In this document: piece by piece, positions 53,557 to 64,000 of the stretch
Layout of the letters: each line of letters begins with the position of its first letter
How positions within the stretch are numbered: position 1 is the first letter of the stretch
Assembly (NCBI GenBank): GCA_003427395.1
Contig: BFEA01000119.1
Location: 621,799-685,798, forward strand
From: Chara braunii
Lineage: Eukaryota; Streptophyta; Charophyceae; Charales; Characeae
DNA length: 64,000 nucleotides
Reading direction: 5' to 3'
Notes under the pieces: model-generated
Told to the model about the DNA's origin: nothing
The model's input: the letters and a program-made list of their open reading frames with translations, nothing else
Databases searched by the model: none
Made by a program: the position numbers and the translations under genes

Positions 53557-55650
53557 ACCGGACCATATTAAGCGACATGCTCGTTGCTTCGCAGAATCAG
53601 AAAGCTTTCATCCAAACTCCAAATGTTGACGAGAAACACAAACTTGGGTTTGAGGCCTCCATCAATCCATGTCAAGCACAATTTTATGCTGCCAGGATTC
53701 CAACCTAGGTCTTCATTGTCCCGACACTAGGACAGTGGGATATTCATCACTATACTACAACATAAGTTTTAATGGATTCCTCAACTGTCCGCTCCTCTTT
53801 GTTTTAGACAAACGTCGACTTCTCATTAAGTGTCCCTGGTTTCTACCCTGCAAGCAGGGCCACAATCAGGGACGTGGACCCTAACCGAAACCTTTGAAGG
53901 CACTCTTGCCTCCCTCCAACAATTCTCGTAATTAAACATATATATACATATATACAAATCTCATCACAGACTCTCACTGCAGTCTAGTACAGGAAGGTCA
54001 GGTCTCCATGCTGACCCACCATAGTCTGGGTGATCGTGCCAGATCTACGGCCTCGCAGGTTACGCCACGATAAACTTTTTCCTGATAAGCATTCAATCAA
54101 GACTAAAAAAGGCTCGACTCTTATCACATGCCTTCCCGCTGGAGTAAAACCCTCTCAGGTGGCCACACCCCTTTAAGTCTTTACTCCCTTGGCAAGACGT
54201 AAGCCCGCTGTTCAGGTTACGTTGATCAGCCGCCGACACTAGGGGTTGCGCCCTAGTGATTCTAAACTTTACCATTAGCTTGGTATTCTCATAAATATCC
54301 TAAGATTAGCACAAGTGGCTTGAAGGTGTATCGCGATAATATAGGCCTACTGCGGGACTACGCAAATGTCTGTCACACATAAAAGGTATTTACCAGTCCT
54401 CTGTGGGACAACACAGAGAAACACAACACCACTTTCACAAAACAAAATCACCGTCAGATTCACAAGGCCGTGACCTCCCAACTTTCAGAGTAAGAAAGTC
54501 ACCTCTCAGCAACATCTCTCGAATAAATCACTTTTGCGACCTCCAAAATTTCACCAATGGCCAAACAAAAACATGGTCCTTCCCGTCAAACTTTATCATT
54601 CAAAATCAACTTACCGTGCCATTAAATCTATTAACCACCTTTCATATGAAGGAAGTCTCTCTCAATAGGTCTCTGAGTCATCCCTTCTCTTTCTAGGATG
54701 AATCCTCATGCGCCTTTTTTTTTTAAACATAGTCCCTCTCTAAATATGAGTCTTCCAATAAACAAGAGACTGCCTTCCTACTCAAAGGTGTCTTTACCAT
54801 TAAACAACTCAAACTGAGAGACCAACTTATGGGTCCTCATCACAACTTAACAGTAAGCATTCGGCATGGTAAGTATTCGAGTCTTAAAGACTTATAAATC
54901 CCTTAGGATTCAAACACTCTTTCACCAAAACAGAATGCACTCCCTCCCCTTATACCCGACCCTATGATCCGCTCATAGGCGAATCGCACGAGTATACCGA
55001 AGAGTAAACAATACACATTTATTCACATTCATAAAATACATCACATACGAGATGTTTCTCATACATCTCTCACACAAAACTTTCATACATAAGGATAAAT
55101 CCACACATGTGAGAGTCATAGTGATCGTCATATTCAAGGGAATAATATCAAATAAGCCTCAACTCAAAACCCACTCATGGATGAAATATCTCACCAAGAT
55201 ACACAAGTAATAGTTCAGATAAACTCCTAACTTATTATATACTCAAGGATGAGGTATCTCATCCTAAAACACCCATAGCCACTCAAATCCATAACGCACT
55301 TGGATCAAACAATGTCACTCTCAGTATAACTCATAGCCAATTATACTGTTTAGAAACGTCGCCGAGACAAACACTGAATCTGAATGTCAAAGTCAACGAA
55401 GAATATCCTCAGCATACACATGCTATCTTACATAATCCTGACTCTCATATCACTAAAAAGAATATCAATGAGAATCATACGCTGTAATCCTCCATATGTA
55501 CAACTAACAACGTAAATATCCAAACTCTCAAGAATGCAAAAACAAAAACAAAGATACAGTCAAACCTCTGCCCTGGTGTATATACTCTACTCATCATTGT
55601 GTTACCCTAACAGTAATCAATACATAGGTAAACCAGTCCCTACTCACTCA
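53557..55650 (-). repeat. Dispersed repeat block X, copy 2
   Basis: Diverged direct repeat of 1-2100 (landmarks listed there). It adjoins the solo LTR on the left and the zinc-knuckle end of a gag-like region on the right. No protein is encoded. It includes the better-preserved tRNA-Asp-like segment at 53691-53763. Confidence 0.7.
53691..53763 (-). pseudogene. tRNA-Asp-like relic, better-preserved copy
   Basis: On the minus strand it reads GTTGTAGTATAGTGATGA, then ATATCCC, an anticodon-arm region CTGTCCTAGTGTCGGGACA, then GACCTAGGTTGGAATCCTGG. The first part is nearly identical to plant tRNA-Asp as I recall it. The T-arm forms five pairs (CTAGG with CCTGG) around a seven-base loop. The anticodon arm is lengthened and its loop is not seven bases, so it is not a functional tRNA-Asp. 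Confidence 0.65.
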
Positions 55651-58262
55651 TCTCCGCTTGGTTTTGCCTATACAACTAAGTTATGCCCCCATCGGCAGAT
55701 CGCTCTACTATTCTACTCTGTCTATTATACATCCTACCACCACTCTCAGTAACCTTCCCTGTTGCCTTATCCTTCAAAAACTTAGGACACTGCAAGGCCC
55801 TATGCTCCCCATCCTTGCAGAAAAAGTAGGTCGGGTCCTACCACTTTCTTGACCTCTTCTTCTTTCTGTAGGACCCTGGCGACGAAGGCTCACTGGTCGT
55901 TTTGCTCATCTCATAGCTCTGAGGCACGTCCATAGGCTCCTCATATCTCACAACCATCTGCTGAGTATTCGGCTCTGCCCGTATCCCAACTCCCTTAGGT
56001 CTGTACTCATGAGTATCCAACCTTTGTGGCCTACCCTCATGGACTCCCTCTATTGTAATCACAATCTAGCCCTCACGAGGCTCCTCCGTTCTCTGCTCAG
56101 GCAGGAACATACTCGCCCCCTCCTGCATGGTATCGACCGCCTCGAGGAGTACATCCATAGACCCCTCGTCAGACCCTAGAGTCGGCTCACTGACCGTCGT
56201 TCGTGGCCTATCTTCGGCTCGTGGGGCCGTGAACTCCGACACTGGTTCAAAAGGAATCCCAGGCTGGGTGGCAAGCTCTATAGGCTCCTCGAACTCGAAG
56301 GCCTCTTTCTCTACCTCCCTCTTCGTCTTCGCTTCTTCCGGCTCCAGGACAACCTTCCCAATAGATGGCTCCTGAGAAGTCCTTGCCTAAGATGGTTGTC
56401 CCGACAGACCCTGCGCCGCTCCACCCGGGATATCATAGCGACGACTCTCGGTCTAGTCCATCACTCCAATGGGTGTTTCCTAGTCCCTCCTAGCTGCCAT
56501 ATCCTGAAACTGTTGTCCCATCTCCTTGATAGTGGCCGCCTGACTAGTCGTCAGAGCCCTGAGCTCCCGTACCTCAGCCTCAACCGCCTTCAATCGTACC
56601 CCATGACTTATTTCCTTTATCTTCTTGCTGGCCAGATCATCTTCCAGCATCACATACCTATCGAAAGACGTCTTGGCCAAGAATCGGATCTTGCGGTCCA
56701 GGTACTTAATCGCTGACCTCTTTGTCCCACATCCTGCCCTCTCTGGAGCCGCCAACCCCTCGCCATGCTGGCCAAAAAACTCGTCCCACATCTCCTTGAC
56801 TCCACATGGTTTAAATGGCGCGACTGGTAGCTGATCTGGGAACGCCCCTGCCGCCTCCAGTCTCTGCCTCTCCTCCCAAATCTCCTCCATGCGCTTCCCA
56901 ACTCTGGCCCGTCTCTCCTCTGCGGTCTCTCCTGCGGGTGCTCTCCCTCTCGTGCGATGGTCAATCTCTCCGGAATCTCAGCCCCCATTTCTCCCTCTGC
57001 CGGGTGAGGCTCTCGTGGTGGCTCCCTAGGTACGGGCTCCTCGATGTAAGGGTGCTCTTAGACATGCGTTGGCAGATACCTATCTATTGTAGAAATGACC
57101 TCTCTCCTCTAGCCTGTTCTCTCTCGTTCCATCTCTATCCTCACTCCTGGCAAAAGGATTGCCTCTGGTGGCAGGGACGGAATCTCCTGCTGCTGCAGCT
57201 CCTCCCCCTCCTCATGGGCGATCTCTGGTACAATCTTTGACCCCAACTCTGTTGCACGCGCCTGAGGTGGGGTATCCTCCTCAACCTCTATCACCTCTTC
57301 CGTATCATGCCCTCTCTCAGCATTCTGCCTCGCCTCTCGCTCCGGTTCGCGAGCCTCCTCTCTAGGTACCCTCTCCGTCGGCTAACCACACCTTTCGCTA
57401 GTCGGTGGCACTCTCCACTGTGAAACGTTTAGATGTGCCTCCAACTCCTGTAGTGGTCCTCCAGATGGCGGTGCCTCCTCTCGCACGCGCTGGGGAGATC
57501 CACTCAATCCTTCTCCTGTATAACGATGAAAACCCACCGGGTACTCAGGATAGGCCCCTCGCTCCTCTGCCCCAGGCACTGCCTCCTCCCGCCTGGTGAG
57601 TGCCTTCCGTCCTTCTCGATATGACATGGCTTCTCTGGGCTCTGGGTCCCTCTACCTCTTGCTCCTTTGTCGCCTCTCAACCCTTGGTGGAGGTGGCTCT
57701 GGTCGTCGAAAAACCTCCCTCGGGTGTGCCCTACAACTCTCCCAGTCCCGGGCCATATCCCTGATCTGCCTGACCAATGGTCTCTTCGCCTTCCTGGTCC
57801 ATAGGGGTAAGTCCGCGCCCACTCATCCCTCAATATGGGCCGATTGTGCATGAACTGCTCGAAGGCGTGGATGAAGTTTTCCACATTCCCAATCTCCAGG
57901 CGGATCGGCCAGCCATCTGACCCCACAGGTGATGGTCTTAGCTCCTACATCCTCATCTCCACCTTCGGCCAGGTCCTTGCCTCTCTACGGATCTGCGCGA
58001 TGGGCTCCTCAAACCTGCCGGCCCCTCTCAACCTCCCAATCATCTGGGTCACCGTCCACCCCATGTGCTCCGCATACCCTATGAAATCATCCAAGAAGAG
58101 CTCTATATCCCCGTCATCGTATACGGGCGTGTGCTCCCTGTGGCGAGACCCATGCCGCTCGTAACCCCCTGATGCTCCCAATGGCCTCCGTGGCGGTCGC
58201 GTCCCCCTCCCTCCTCTTGGTATGACTGTCTTTGAAGAGTCGGACCTCCTCTCTTGCCACAA
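55650..58262 (-). pseudogene. gag-like module with zinc knuckle, element 2 (frameshifted)
   Basis: On the minus strand the module begins with TPVYDDGDIELFLDDFIGYA, then GWTVTQMIGRLRGAGRFEEP (58170-57990), a capsid-like helical part. It continues after frameshifts through DGWPIRLEIGNVENFIHAFE (about 57920) and VRQIRDMARDWE (about 57770), a long Glu/Pro-rich region (57300-57110), a coiled-coil part (56890-56480; DRKIRFLAKTSFDRYVMLED and AVEAEVRELRALTTSQAATI) and a zinc-knuckle-like FFCKDGEHRALQCPKFLKDK near 55790, in which the first Cys is replaced. At least four frame changes make it a pseudogene. It starts within the integrase C-terminal coding region, with no LTR or primer site between, so here gag lies 3' of integrase. 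It ends where repeat X begins. Confidence 0.65.
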
Positions 58263-59360
58263 ATTTCTTCAGCCTTGTTTCCGATACCCAATCTTTCCAT
58301 TCCGTTTCATCCAGGTCCTCAATCTGGTAGGCGCCGAAATCTCCACATAGCACGATCCGATAGGGTCCTAGCCACATTTGTCAATCTTCCTGGACCACTG
58401 CTTCTCCAGGGACGAGTCATATAGCAGTATGACATCCCCAACTGCCAAGGGTACCTTTCGTACTCACGCCAACTGGTCTCATCACGACTTATCATCCATG
58501 CGGCTTTTCTCCACTTGATTGGACGCCTCCTAAATCCTTTCCTTAATTGCACCTACCTGTCGCGCTCGAATGTCAAGCAATTCCTCGAAGGACAGGTTGG
58601 CTTCTAAGTCCTGACACCTCCAAGTCTTCAAGAAGCTCTCGATTGGGAAAGTTGCGTGCCTCGCGTACCATAGCATGGCTGACGCGTACTTAGTGGCCCG
58701 CTTTACTGTAAAATTCTCGACGAAAAATGTCGCCCTTAGGTATCTTGGCCACTTATTAGACCTACCTTCAGTCCACTTAGCCAGAAGGTTCGTGATGGTG
58801 CTATGCCCCCTTTCAACTGGCGCATTTGCCTGGGGGTGTGCAGCTATGGTATAATTGGCTAGCACGCCGTACCTTGACAACAACTTTTGCACTTCCTGGC
58901 AGGTAAACTCCGACCCTCTATCCATTACGAACTCTCTGACAAAGGGATAACGCAGGTGGTACTCCTCGATGCAGCTCGCCAAAACCGAACCGGTCTTTGT
59001 ACGAATGACAAATCCATCTACGTAGCCAGAAAGGTTATCACACGCATCAAAAATACAATTGTAGCCATGATCCCCAATTGGCATGAAAAGCAAGTCGAGA
59101 TGTACTACGGCCCCCACTTCCCTTTCTAACCTTGGATGCAGCGGCTTTCCTGGCCTCTGAGGAGACCGTTTTTGACAAGGTACGCAGGAACGACAAAACT
59201 TACTGACCATCTTCATCATTCCATCCCAATAGTATAGCTCGCTTATCTTAACATATGTGGTACTAATTCCTCACTGCCCTCCTGCAATACCATCATGAAG
59301 CGCAACTATAATATCGTTCTGACGGTTCCTGCCACACACAACCCTCCTAAAATTTCCCAC
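58114..59360 (-). pseudogene. Integrase, element 2
   Basis: A decayed HHCC finger (ALHDGIAGGQ, with Gln and a stop where His-Arg is expected, near 59290; CRSCVPC near 59190) precedes an open 229-codon core (59219-58530). The core has the first Asp in VVHLDLLFMP, the second Asp in FVMDRGSEF and Glu in NAPVERGH, 35 residues apart, so the catalytic triad is intact. After a frameshift near 58530-58380 the SH3-like C-terminal domain (WLGPYRIVLCGDFGAYQIED, then VAREEVRLF) follows at 58377-58200. It resembles the element 1 integrase throughout the core but is clearly a different lineage (KWPRYLRATFFVENFTV versus KWPRYLRFAVWVDNITV). Confidence 0.88.
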
Positions 59361-59465
59361 TTGCTTTTACAAAAAAGATGACCATCTCTCGCCAAATAGA
59401 GATGCCTCATGTTTTGAGCTCTTTCGCTTGCGTCTCTATCCCGCAATCACACAATAGGAGAAGTC

Positions 59466-60479
59466 TCAGCTCCAGGTAAATTCCATCATATTTCTCCGCA
59501 CGAGACGCCTCTTTGATCTCCCCCTCCTCAAACTCATCATCCTGGCTTTCTGCACCACATCTTCATTCTTAGCTCGATTCAACGAGCTTATCTGATCAAA
59601 GTTTCCCTGCAGAAGCGTATTGACGAGGAGGTACATTCCTCCCATCAATTCCTCGTGCTTCTCTACCTGTTCCGGTCCTTCCTCTATCGTTCTCATCTCC
59701 TACACCAGACTATGCGTGCCTGGTGGTGCCAATTTAATCATTCATTGAACATCCTTGCCGCCCCATGGGTCCTCTTCCTCAAAAGGCTTGAGTACCAGCT
59801 CTGCTTTTTGTTCAAACCCCTTGGGTGCATGCCAGATGGGATGGCCAACGCAATTCGGCACTCGCAAGGACCATTCATTTATGTGAACGCGGATGTCTTG
59901 TTCTTGATACAGGAACCCATCGACCAGGGGCGCCACTTTCACTACCTTCTCCTTCTGCTGGTCCCAGTCGATGCGGCTTAACTCATCCGCTCTATTCTTG
60001 TTCCAATGGATCCTTTGCAACTCAAAATTAAACATCCATATGTAAGTCAACCATCTAGTGACCGTAGGATCTGATGGAACAAAATTCCTCAACGAGTAGG
60101 CAAGTGCGGTTGGGTCCATCCTCAGTATAAACCTCCTGCGAAAGATACAATTCCTTAAGATTCTAAGATAGCGGAGGACAGCGAGAGTCTCCTTCTTAAA
60201 CTGAGAGTAATTCCTCTCAGTCATATTAAGTGTCCGACTCTCAAACCTCAATGATCTTTCGTTTCCTTCAACATCCGCTTGAATCAGGACTCCTCCCAAG
60301 ACAGTCGGCCTAGCGTCCGTTTCAACGACGAATGGTCTTACCTTCGTGGCATCATAGTCTGACGCTCCCAAAACTAACCTTCCTCGAAATTCTTCCTTCA
60401 TTCTTGCCACCGCTTTTTCCTGGTCCTCACCCCAGATCCACGAGAGAAGGTTAACAACAGTAATATTTTTCATCACCAC
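59466..60479 (-). pseudogene. RNase H and linker, element 2
   Basis: The frame 60479-59742 (245 codons) begins in the RT connection (GEDQEKAVARMKEEF) and contains the RNase H domain. First Asp 55 in FVVETDARPTVLGG, Glu near residue 97 in YSQFKKETLAVLRY, Asp in RMDPTALAY and the last Asp in NRADELSRIDW are all present, so this part, unlike element 1, keeps its catalytic residues. A linker frame (59696-59466) leads toward the integrase zinc finger. Upstream the coding sequence is cut by the satellite at 60490-61010. Confidence 0.85.
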
Positions 60480-60484
60480 TTAAG

Positions 60485-61015
60485 GACACCCTTCACCACC
60501 TCATAATACAGTCTGCCTAAATAGGTGGTTTTTAGGGTCTTCGGCCTTTTCACCACTTCAGGACCATTTAGGTCGGAAAATCCTGAATTGTCCTGAAGTG
60601 GTGAAAACTCCGAAGACCCTGAAAACCACTTGTTTAGACAGGCTGCATCCTCAAGTGGTGAAGGGTGTTTTTCATGGTCTTCGGACCTTTCACCACTTCA
60701 GGACTATTCAGGATTTTCAGACTGCCCAAAACTCTCACTTGACCACTTCAGGACACCCTTCACCACTTCAGGATGCAGTCTGCCTAAACAGGTGGTTTTC
60801 AGGGTCTTCAGACCTTTCACCACTTCGGGACCATTCAGGATTTTCAGACTGCCCAAAACTCTCACTTGACCACTTCAGGACACCCTTCACCACTTCAGGA
60901 TGCAGTCTGCCTAAACAGGTGGTTTTCAGGGTCTTCAGACCTTTCACCACTTCGGGACCATTCAGGATTTTCAGACTGCCCAAAACTCTCACTTCAGAAT
61001 TTTCATTCCTGAATT
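60485..61015. repeat. 127-bp satellite with a long hairpin, inserted in element 2 pol
   Basis: Direct repeats with a 127-bp period are clearest at 60774 and 60901 (tgcagtctgcctaaacaggt). Each unit contains several copies of caccacttcaggac. At the left end a unit (about 60506-60575) is followed by its own reverse complement (about 60580-60662: cctgaagtggtgaaaactcc, then gaagaccctgaaaaccact), forming a hairpin with arms of about 80 bp. The block separates the RT and RNase H parts of one coding sequence. Confidence 0.85.
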
Positions 61016-61059
61016 TTCAACTACCCGATAACCGCTTGTGAGATCCACTCCTAGTCCTG

Positions 61060-62334
61060 ACAAACTAACTTTCTCAAGTGCTCGGTCTTGGCGGTAAATT
61101 TTTTGACGAAGGTTCTCCAGAACCCACAGGTGTCGAGGAAGCTTCTAACATCTATTATCGAATGGAACGGTACTGGTTATTCGGTAATCTTATCCGTTTT
61201 TTTTACGTCCGGCTGACGGTCCTTGTCACTACAGACGAACCCTAAGATGGTAGCCTCCCCCATGCAGTGTCTGGATTTGGATCAACTTCCCGTGAGGTTG
61301 TGCTCCTCAAGCAAGCTCAGGACTTTATTTAGATCTTGAACGTGCTTCCAGACAAAACACCTTACTCCCGGCAAGACCTCGTCACTCTCCTTCTCTCTCG
61401 GCCCCTTTACTGCCAAATTGTCGATATACGACTGAGTGATATGCGGGCTGACTGACTGCATGGCTCAAATCTTATGTCGTTGAACCATTGCCACTGCATT
61501 CGTCCATCCTTGTGGAGCCACATTCATATGAATCAATCCTCTAGGCGTATGCATTGTGGTCACCGGTCTGTCTGGCGGGTAAACTGGAAACTGGTCATAC
61601 CCAGAGTTGAAGTTTATAAGTGAAATTATAGACGTTCCAGCACAGAACTCTGACAGCGCATTCGTATTTGGCAACCCTCCCGCATCTCGCACTGTCACCG
61701 CATTCATCCGCTGCAAATCTTGCACCCACCGCAATGTTCCATTAGGCTTAACAAAACAAAACCATGGAGACGCGTACGGCCCATTCAAGTAGTCTGCGAC
61801 ATGCGTACGTATCTTGCCGTCGAGGTAATCCGCCACCTTGTTCTCCTCGTCAGGATTAGGATACCGTGCCCCTCTCAAATTTGAGGGCTCATGCGGCACG
61901 GTATGAATCCGGATCATGGGGATCTTGTCCACATCCAGTCTCCCGCGCCGATCATCATTGAAAGCATAGGCGCTATGCCTCTTCTTCATAAATTCTATCA
62001 TCAGTGTCTTTTCCCGGGGCAGCGAAAACTCTGACTCTCCCATTATCAATTTCTCCTCATTCTCTTCATTGATACGACACGGTCCCGTCGCTGCTTGCAC
62101 CCTCATTCGCCGTATCAATCCTCGTTCCCGTTCATAATAAACCTCTTCATCTTCCGTGGCGAGAACGAGAACTGGGCGGCACTTCTTATCTATCGTCTTG
62201 TACCACCTTTGGGAACCCTGCTTGAGTCGTCCCCTAAAAAAGGCTGGCTTACTGTTTGTGCCTGCATCATTACAGGGTCCCTCCTTCCGCCCGGAAGTCG
62301 ATAGACCAACTCCAGTTCCCCAGCCTGGGGACAC
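61060..62334 (-). pseudogene. Reverse transcriptase, element 2 (catalytic residues lost)
   Basis: The frame 62334-61465 covers the N-terminal linker and RT fingers/palm (GTLRWVQDLQRMNAVTVRDA). The usual first catalytic Asp is replaced by Asn in SLINFNSGYDQ, followed by APQGWTNAVAM. After a stop near 61465 the remainder is recognisable to about 61080 (ITQSYIDNLAVKG, where the Y-x-D-D box reads YIDN; then FVCSDKDRQPD and TCGFWRTFVKKFTAKTE) with two further stops (TGA, TAA). Both catalytic aspartates are thus altered and the enzyme is dead. The thumb end adjoins the satellite insertion. Confidence 0.85.
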
Positions 62335-62413
62335 TCCAAGACTTGTTCCCTCAGTGTTTGAATGGCGTCTGGATCCGCCATCTCGTGTGTGGCCATGACA
62401 TCCATGATCTTGT

Positions 62414-62904
62414 TTACGTCAGATAAACTGAGGGAAAACACCTCACTCCTTTCTTCTTCCTCTGGCTCCATAAGGAGTCTCCGACGTCATCCTCAGACTC
62501 CTCGATCGTAAGTGAGTCGGGATTGGACCGGTTCCTTATGCTCCGTGGACCGGTGTTTCTGCAAGTGATTATTTCATAATTTCCACATGTCGGATGACAC
62601 ATGATCAGGATAAGAGTTCCGTCGTGTTTATTAAACATCAACGTTTTTGTCCTGCACAGGAATGACCTTCCCAAGAGGATGCCCTGACCTTCACTCTCCC
62701 AACCTCGATGAGCACGTTCGATGCCGTCCCGCAAAACACCGCCTTGCAGTTGGCGTCGTGCAGAATGCCACAATCCGAGCGGTCTATCTCCAATCCAAAC
62801 CTGAGTGCGTCAGCTTCCCGAATGATGTTCATCTCTGCTCCTATATCTACCATGGTTGCGCACTTTGACCCTTTTACCACCAAGTCCACCATCCCACATG
62901 CCAC
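62414..62904 (-). pseudogene. Retropepsin-like protease, element 2
   Basis: The frame 62904-62638 encodes VKGSKCATMVDIGAEMNIIR, with the aspartic protease active-site triplet as D-I-G instead of D-T/S-G, followed by RFGLEIDRSDCGILHDANCK, which aligns with the decayed protease of element 1 (RFGLDIDRS). A frameshift near 62650 leads into another frame (62773-62414). Upstream, two TGA codons interrupt the junction with the gag end (near 62927 and 62903), at places where Trp codons would fit the context. The protease is probably inactive. Confidence 0.75.
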
Positions 62905-62937
62905 ACATTTTCACTCCATCTTTGTTCCAGTTTCCGC

Positions 62938-63414
62938 TCACTCCGCCTCTTTTGGCAGAATCACGCTTAGATGGACATTTCGTACTAATCGTCGAGAGAG
63001 TCTTTCTTTTAGCTCGTTGCGGAGCTTAGGAGCAGACGCCAGGATCTCTTTCAAGGTCACCAAGTCGTTATGCCCCTCAAGTAGTCTATCAATTACCTTC
63101 TCCACGTCAAACCCTTCCACCAACCAGACCGCATACTTTTCTTTCCTCGGCGCCTCATCGCGCATAATTGGTTCGGTTTCTTCCTGGGTTCCTCTCTTCT
63201 TGGCCCTTTGCTCCGCTCTCTGGTCCTCTTCCCGGCGCAACCTTTCATCCTGCTCGTCCTCCTCCTCATCATCCTCCACCTCTACGACCTCCTTTTTCTT
63301 TTTTGGCTCTGACTCTCTCCGCGGAGGTTCCTGGCTTGCAGAGAGATGGTTAACGACCTTGTAAATATTCAGTAAATTTTTAAAGAAAATTCCGTGCATA
63401 GATAGCACTAACAC
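62938..63414 (-). CDS. Acidic/basic linker upstream of protease, element 2 (158 codons)
   Basis: The open frame has a highly charged middle (EPKKKKEVVEVEDDEEEDEQ, followed by Arg/Glu repeats) and a C-terminal part, KYAVWLVEGFDVEKVIDRLL, then LVTLKEILASAPKLRNELKE and VHLSVILPKEAE. I associate this last part with the gag-protease junction of charophyte Ty3/gypsy polyproteins, a recollection that needs a search. No zinc knuckle is visible in it. The N-terminal residues (MLVLSMHGIFFK) come from sequence next to the satellite at 63440 and may not be original. Confidence 0.6.
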   Translation of the reverse strand: MLVLSMHGIFFKNLLNIYKVVNHLSASQEPPRRESEPKKKKEVVEVEDDEEEDEQDERLRREEDQRAEQRAKKRGTQEETEPIMRDEAPRKEKYAVWLVEGFDVEKVIDRLLEGHNDLVTLKEILASAPKLRNELKERLSRRLVRNVHLSVILPKEAE

Positions 63415-63439
63415 TATGACTATCTCTCATCCTCATACC

Positions 63440-64000
63440 TATACTGCTTTGGGAACTTAGTCATTTTGGGAGGTCCACCGCCCGCTCAACCTCCCCAGGG
63501 CTTCTTCGAAGATTACACTTTTTTTTTTTTTTTTTTTTTCTTTGGGAACTTAATCGTTTTTAGAGGTCGACCGTCCGCTCCACCTCCCCAAGGCTTCGCC
63601 AAAGATTACACTTATTTTTCTTGTTTTTCTTCTTTGGGAACTTAGTGGTTTTTAGAGTCCTCATCCACCTAACCCTCCCAAGGGCTTCGCCGAAGATTAC
63701 ACTTATTTTTCTTCTTTTTGTTTCTTTGGGAACTTAGTCGTTTTGAGGGGTCGACCGCCTGATCAACCCTCCGCAGGGCTTCGCCGAAGATCAGACTTAT
63801 TTTTCTTCTTTTTTTTCTTTGGGAACTTGGTCAGTTTTGGGGGTCGACCACCCGCTTAACCTCTCCAAGACTTCGCCGAAGATTGAACTTATTTTTCTTC
63901 TTTTTTTTCTTTGGGAACTTAGCCGTTTTGGGGGGTCGACCGCCCGCTGAACATCCCGAGGGCTTCGCCGAAGATGACACTTTTTTTTTTTTTTTTTTTT
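63440..64000. repeat. ~92-bp minisatellite, six or more units, reaching window end
   Basis: Units of about 92 bp contain tttgggaacttagtcgtttt, a gaggtcgaccgcccgctcaa core, cctccc, gggcttcgccgaagattac and a T-rich tail. Starts recur near 63458, 63548, 63640, 63734, 63826 and 63918. The layout (cttagtcgtttt, then a C-rich part, then ggcttcgccgaa, then T tract) parallels the ~100-bp satellite at 23880-26210. Confidence 0.9.

Noticed and set aside
60598-61041. 147-codon open frame with repeated DLSPLRDHSGFSDCPK peptide
   Set aside because: It is a translation of the 127-bp satellite.
63168-63364. Plus-strand Ser/Pro-rich frames within 62708-63364
   Set aside because: They are antisense to the charged minus-strand frame at 62938-63414 that fits the retroelement context.

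Overview
The window looks like a repeat-rich stretch of a large eukaryotic nuclear genome. I see no intact host gene, rRNA operon or functional tRNA. Almost all of it is long terminal repeat (LTR) retrotransposons of the Ty3/gypsy type (order RT-RNase H-integrase), their solo or fragmentary LTRs, tandem satellites, microsatellites and one hAT-like element. A green, probably streptophyte (charophyte-like) host is suggested by an 18-base primer binding site identical to my recollection of the 3' end plus CCA of plant-type tRNA-Asp(GUC), by plant-type tRNA-Asp relics, and by a subjective likeness of the polyproteins to ones I associate with Chara. That assignment is an inference.

Layout. Positions 1-9035 hold part of a minus-strand element ('element 0'): a repeat block X (1-2100), a decayed accessory ORF (2977-3702), a leader, a primer binding site (6073-6090) and a 5' LTR (6093 to about 9035). 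Positions 9036-19370 are non-coding, with LTR fragments (Y family), (AAT)n-bounded modules, exon-like modules ending in 5' splice-site-like sequences, a hairpin minisatellite and long CT/CA/TTTA tracts. Positions 19371-26210 hold remnants of a plus-strand element ('element 3': primer site 21774-21786, gag remnants 22100-23700) followed by a ~100-bp satellite (about 23 units). Positions 27022 to about 31500 are a second copy of the element 0 LTR, carrying a nested hAT-like element (29530-30851) with an 8-bp target duplication. Positions 33927-52863 are a complete, very large (18.9 kb) minus-strand Ty3/gypsy element ('element 1') with 3.5-3.8 kb LTRs, a 4-bp target duplication, primer site and polypurine tract; gag and pol are recognisable but interrupted by stops, and about 5 kb of extra ORFs of unknown function lie between the primer site and gag. 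A solo LTR (53051-53552) and a second X block follow. Positions 55650-64000 hold another decayed minus-strand Ty3/gypsy element ('element 2') whose gag-like module lies downstream of its integrase and whose RT is interrupted by a satellite with a long hairpin.

The strongest candidates for something undescribed are: (1) an array of about 10 hairpins inside the element 0 LTR family, with a constant loop and stems that differ in sequence between units and between the two LTR copies yet stay self-complementary; (2) a conserved accessory ORF family that is the first ORF after the primer site in two different elements; and (3) a three-fold repeated ~150-residue domain of unknown function upstream of gag in element 1. 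All statements rest on reading by eye; no alignment, folding or database search was run.
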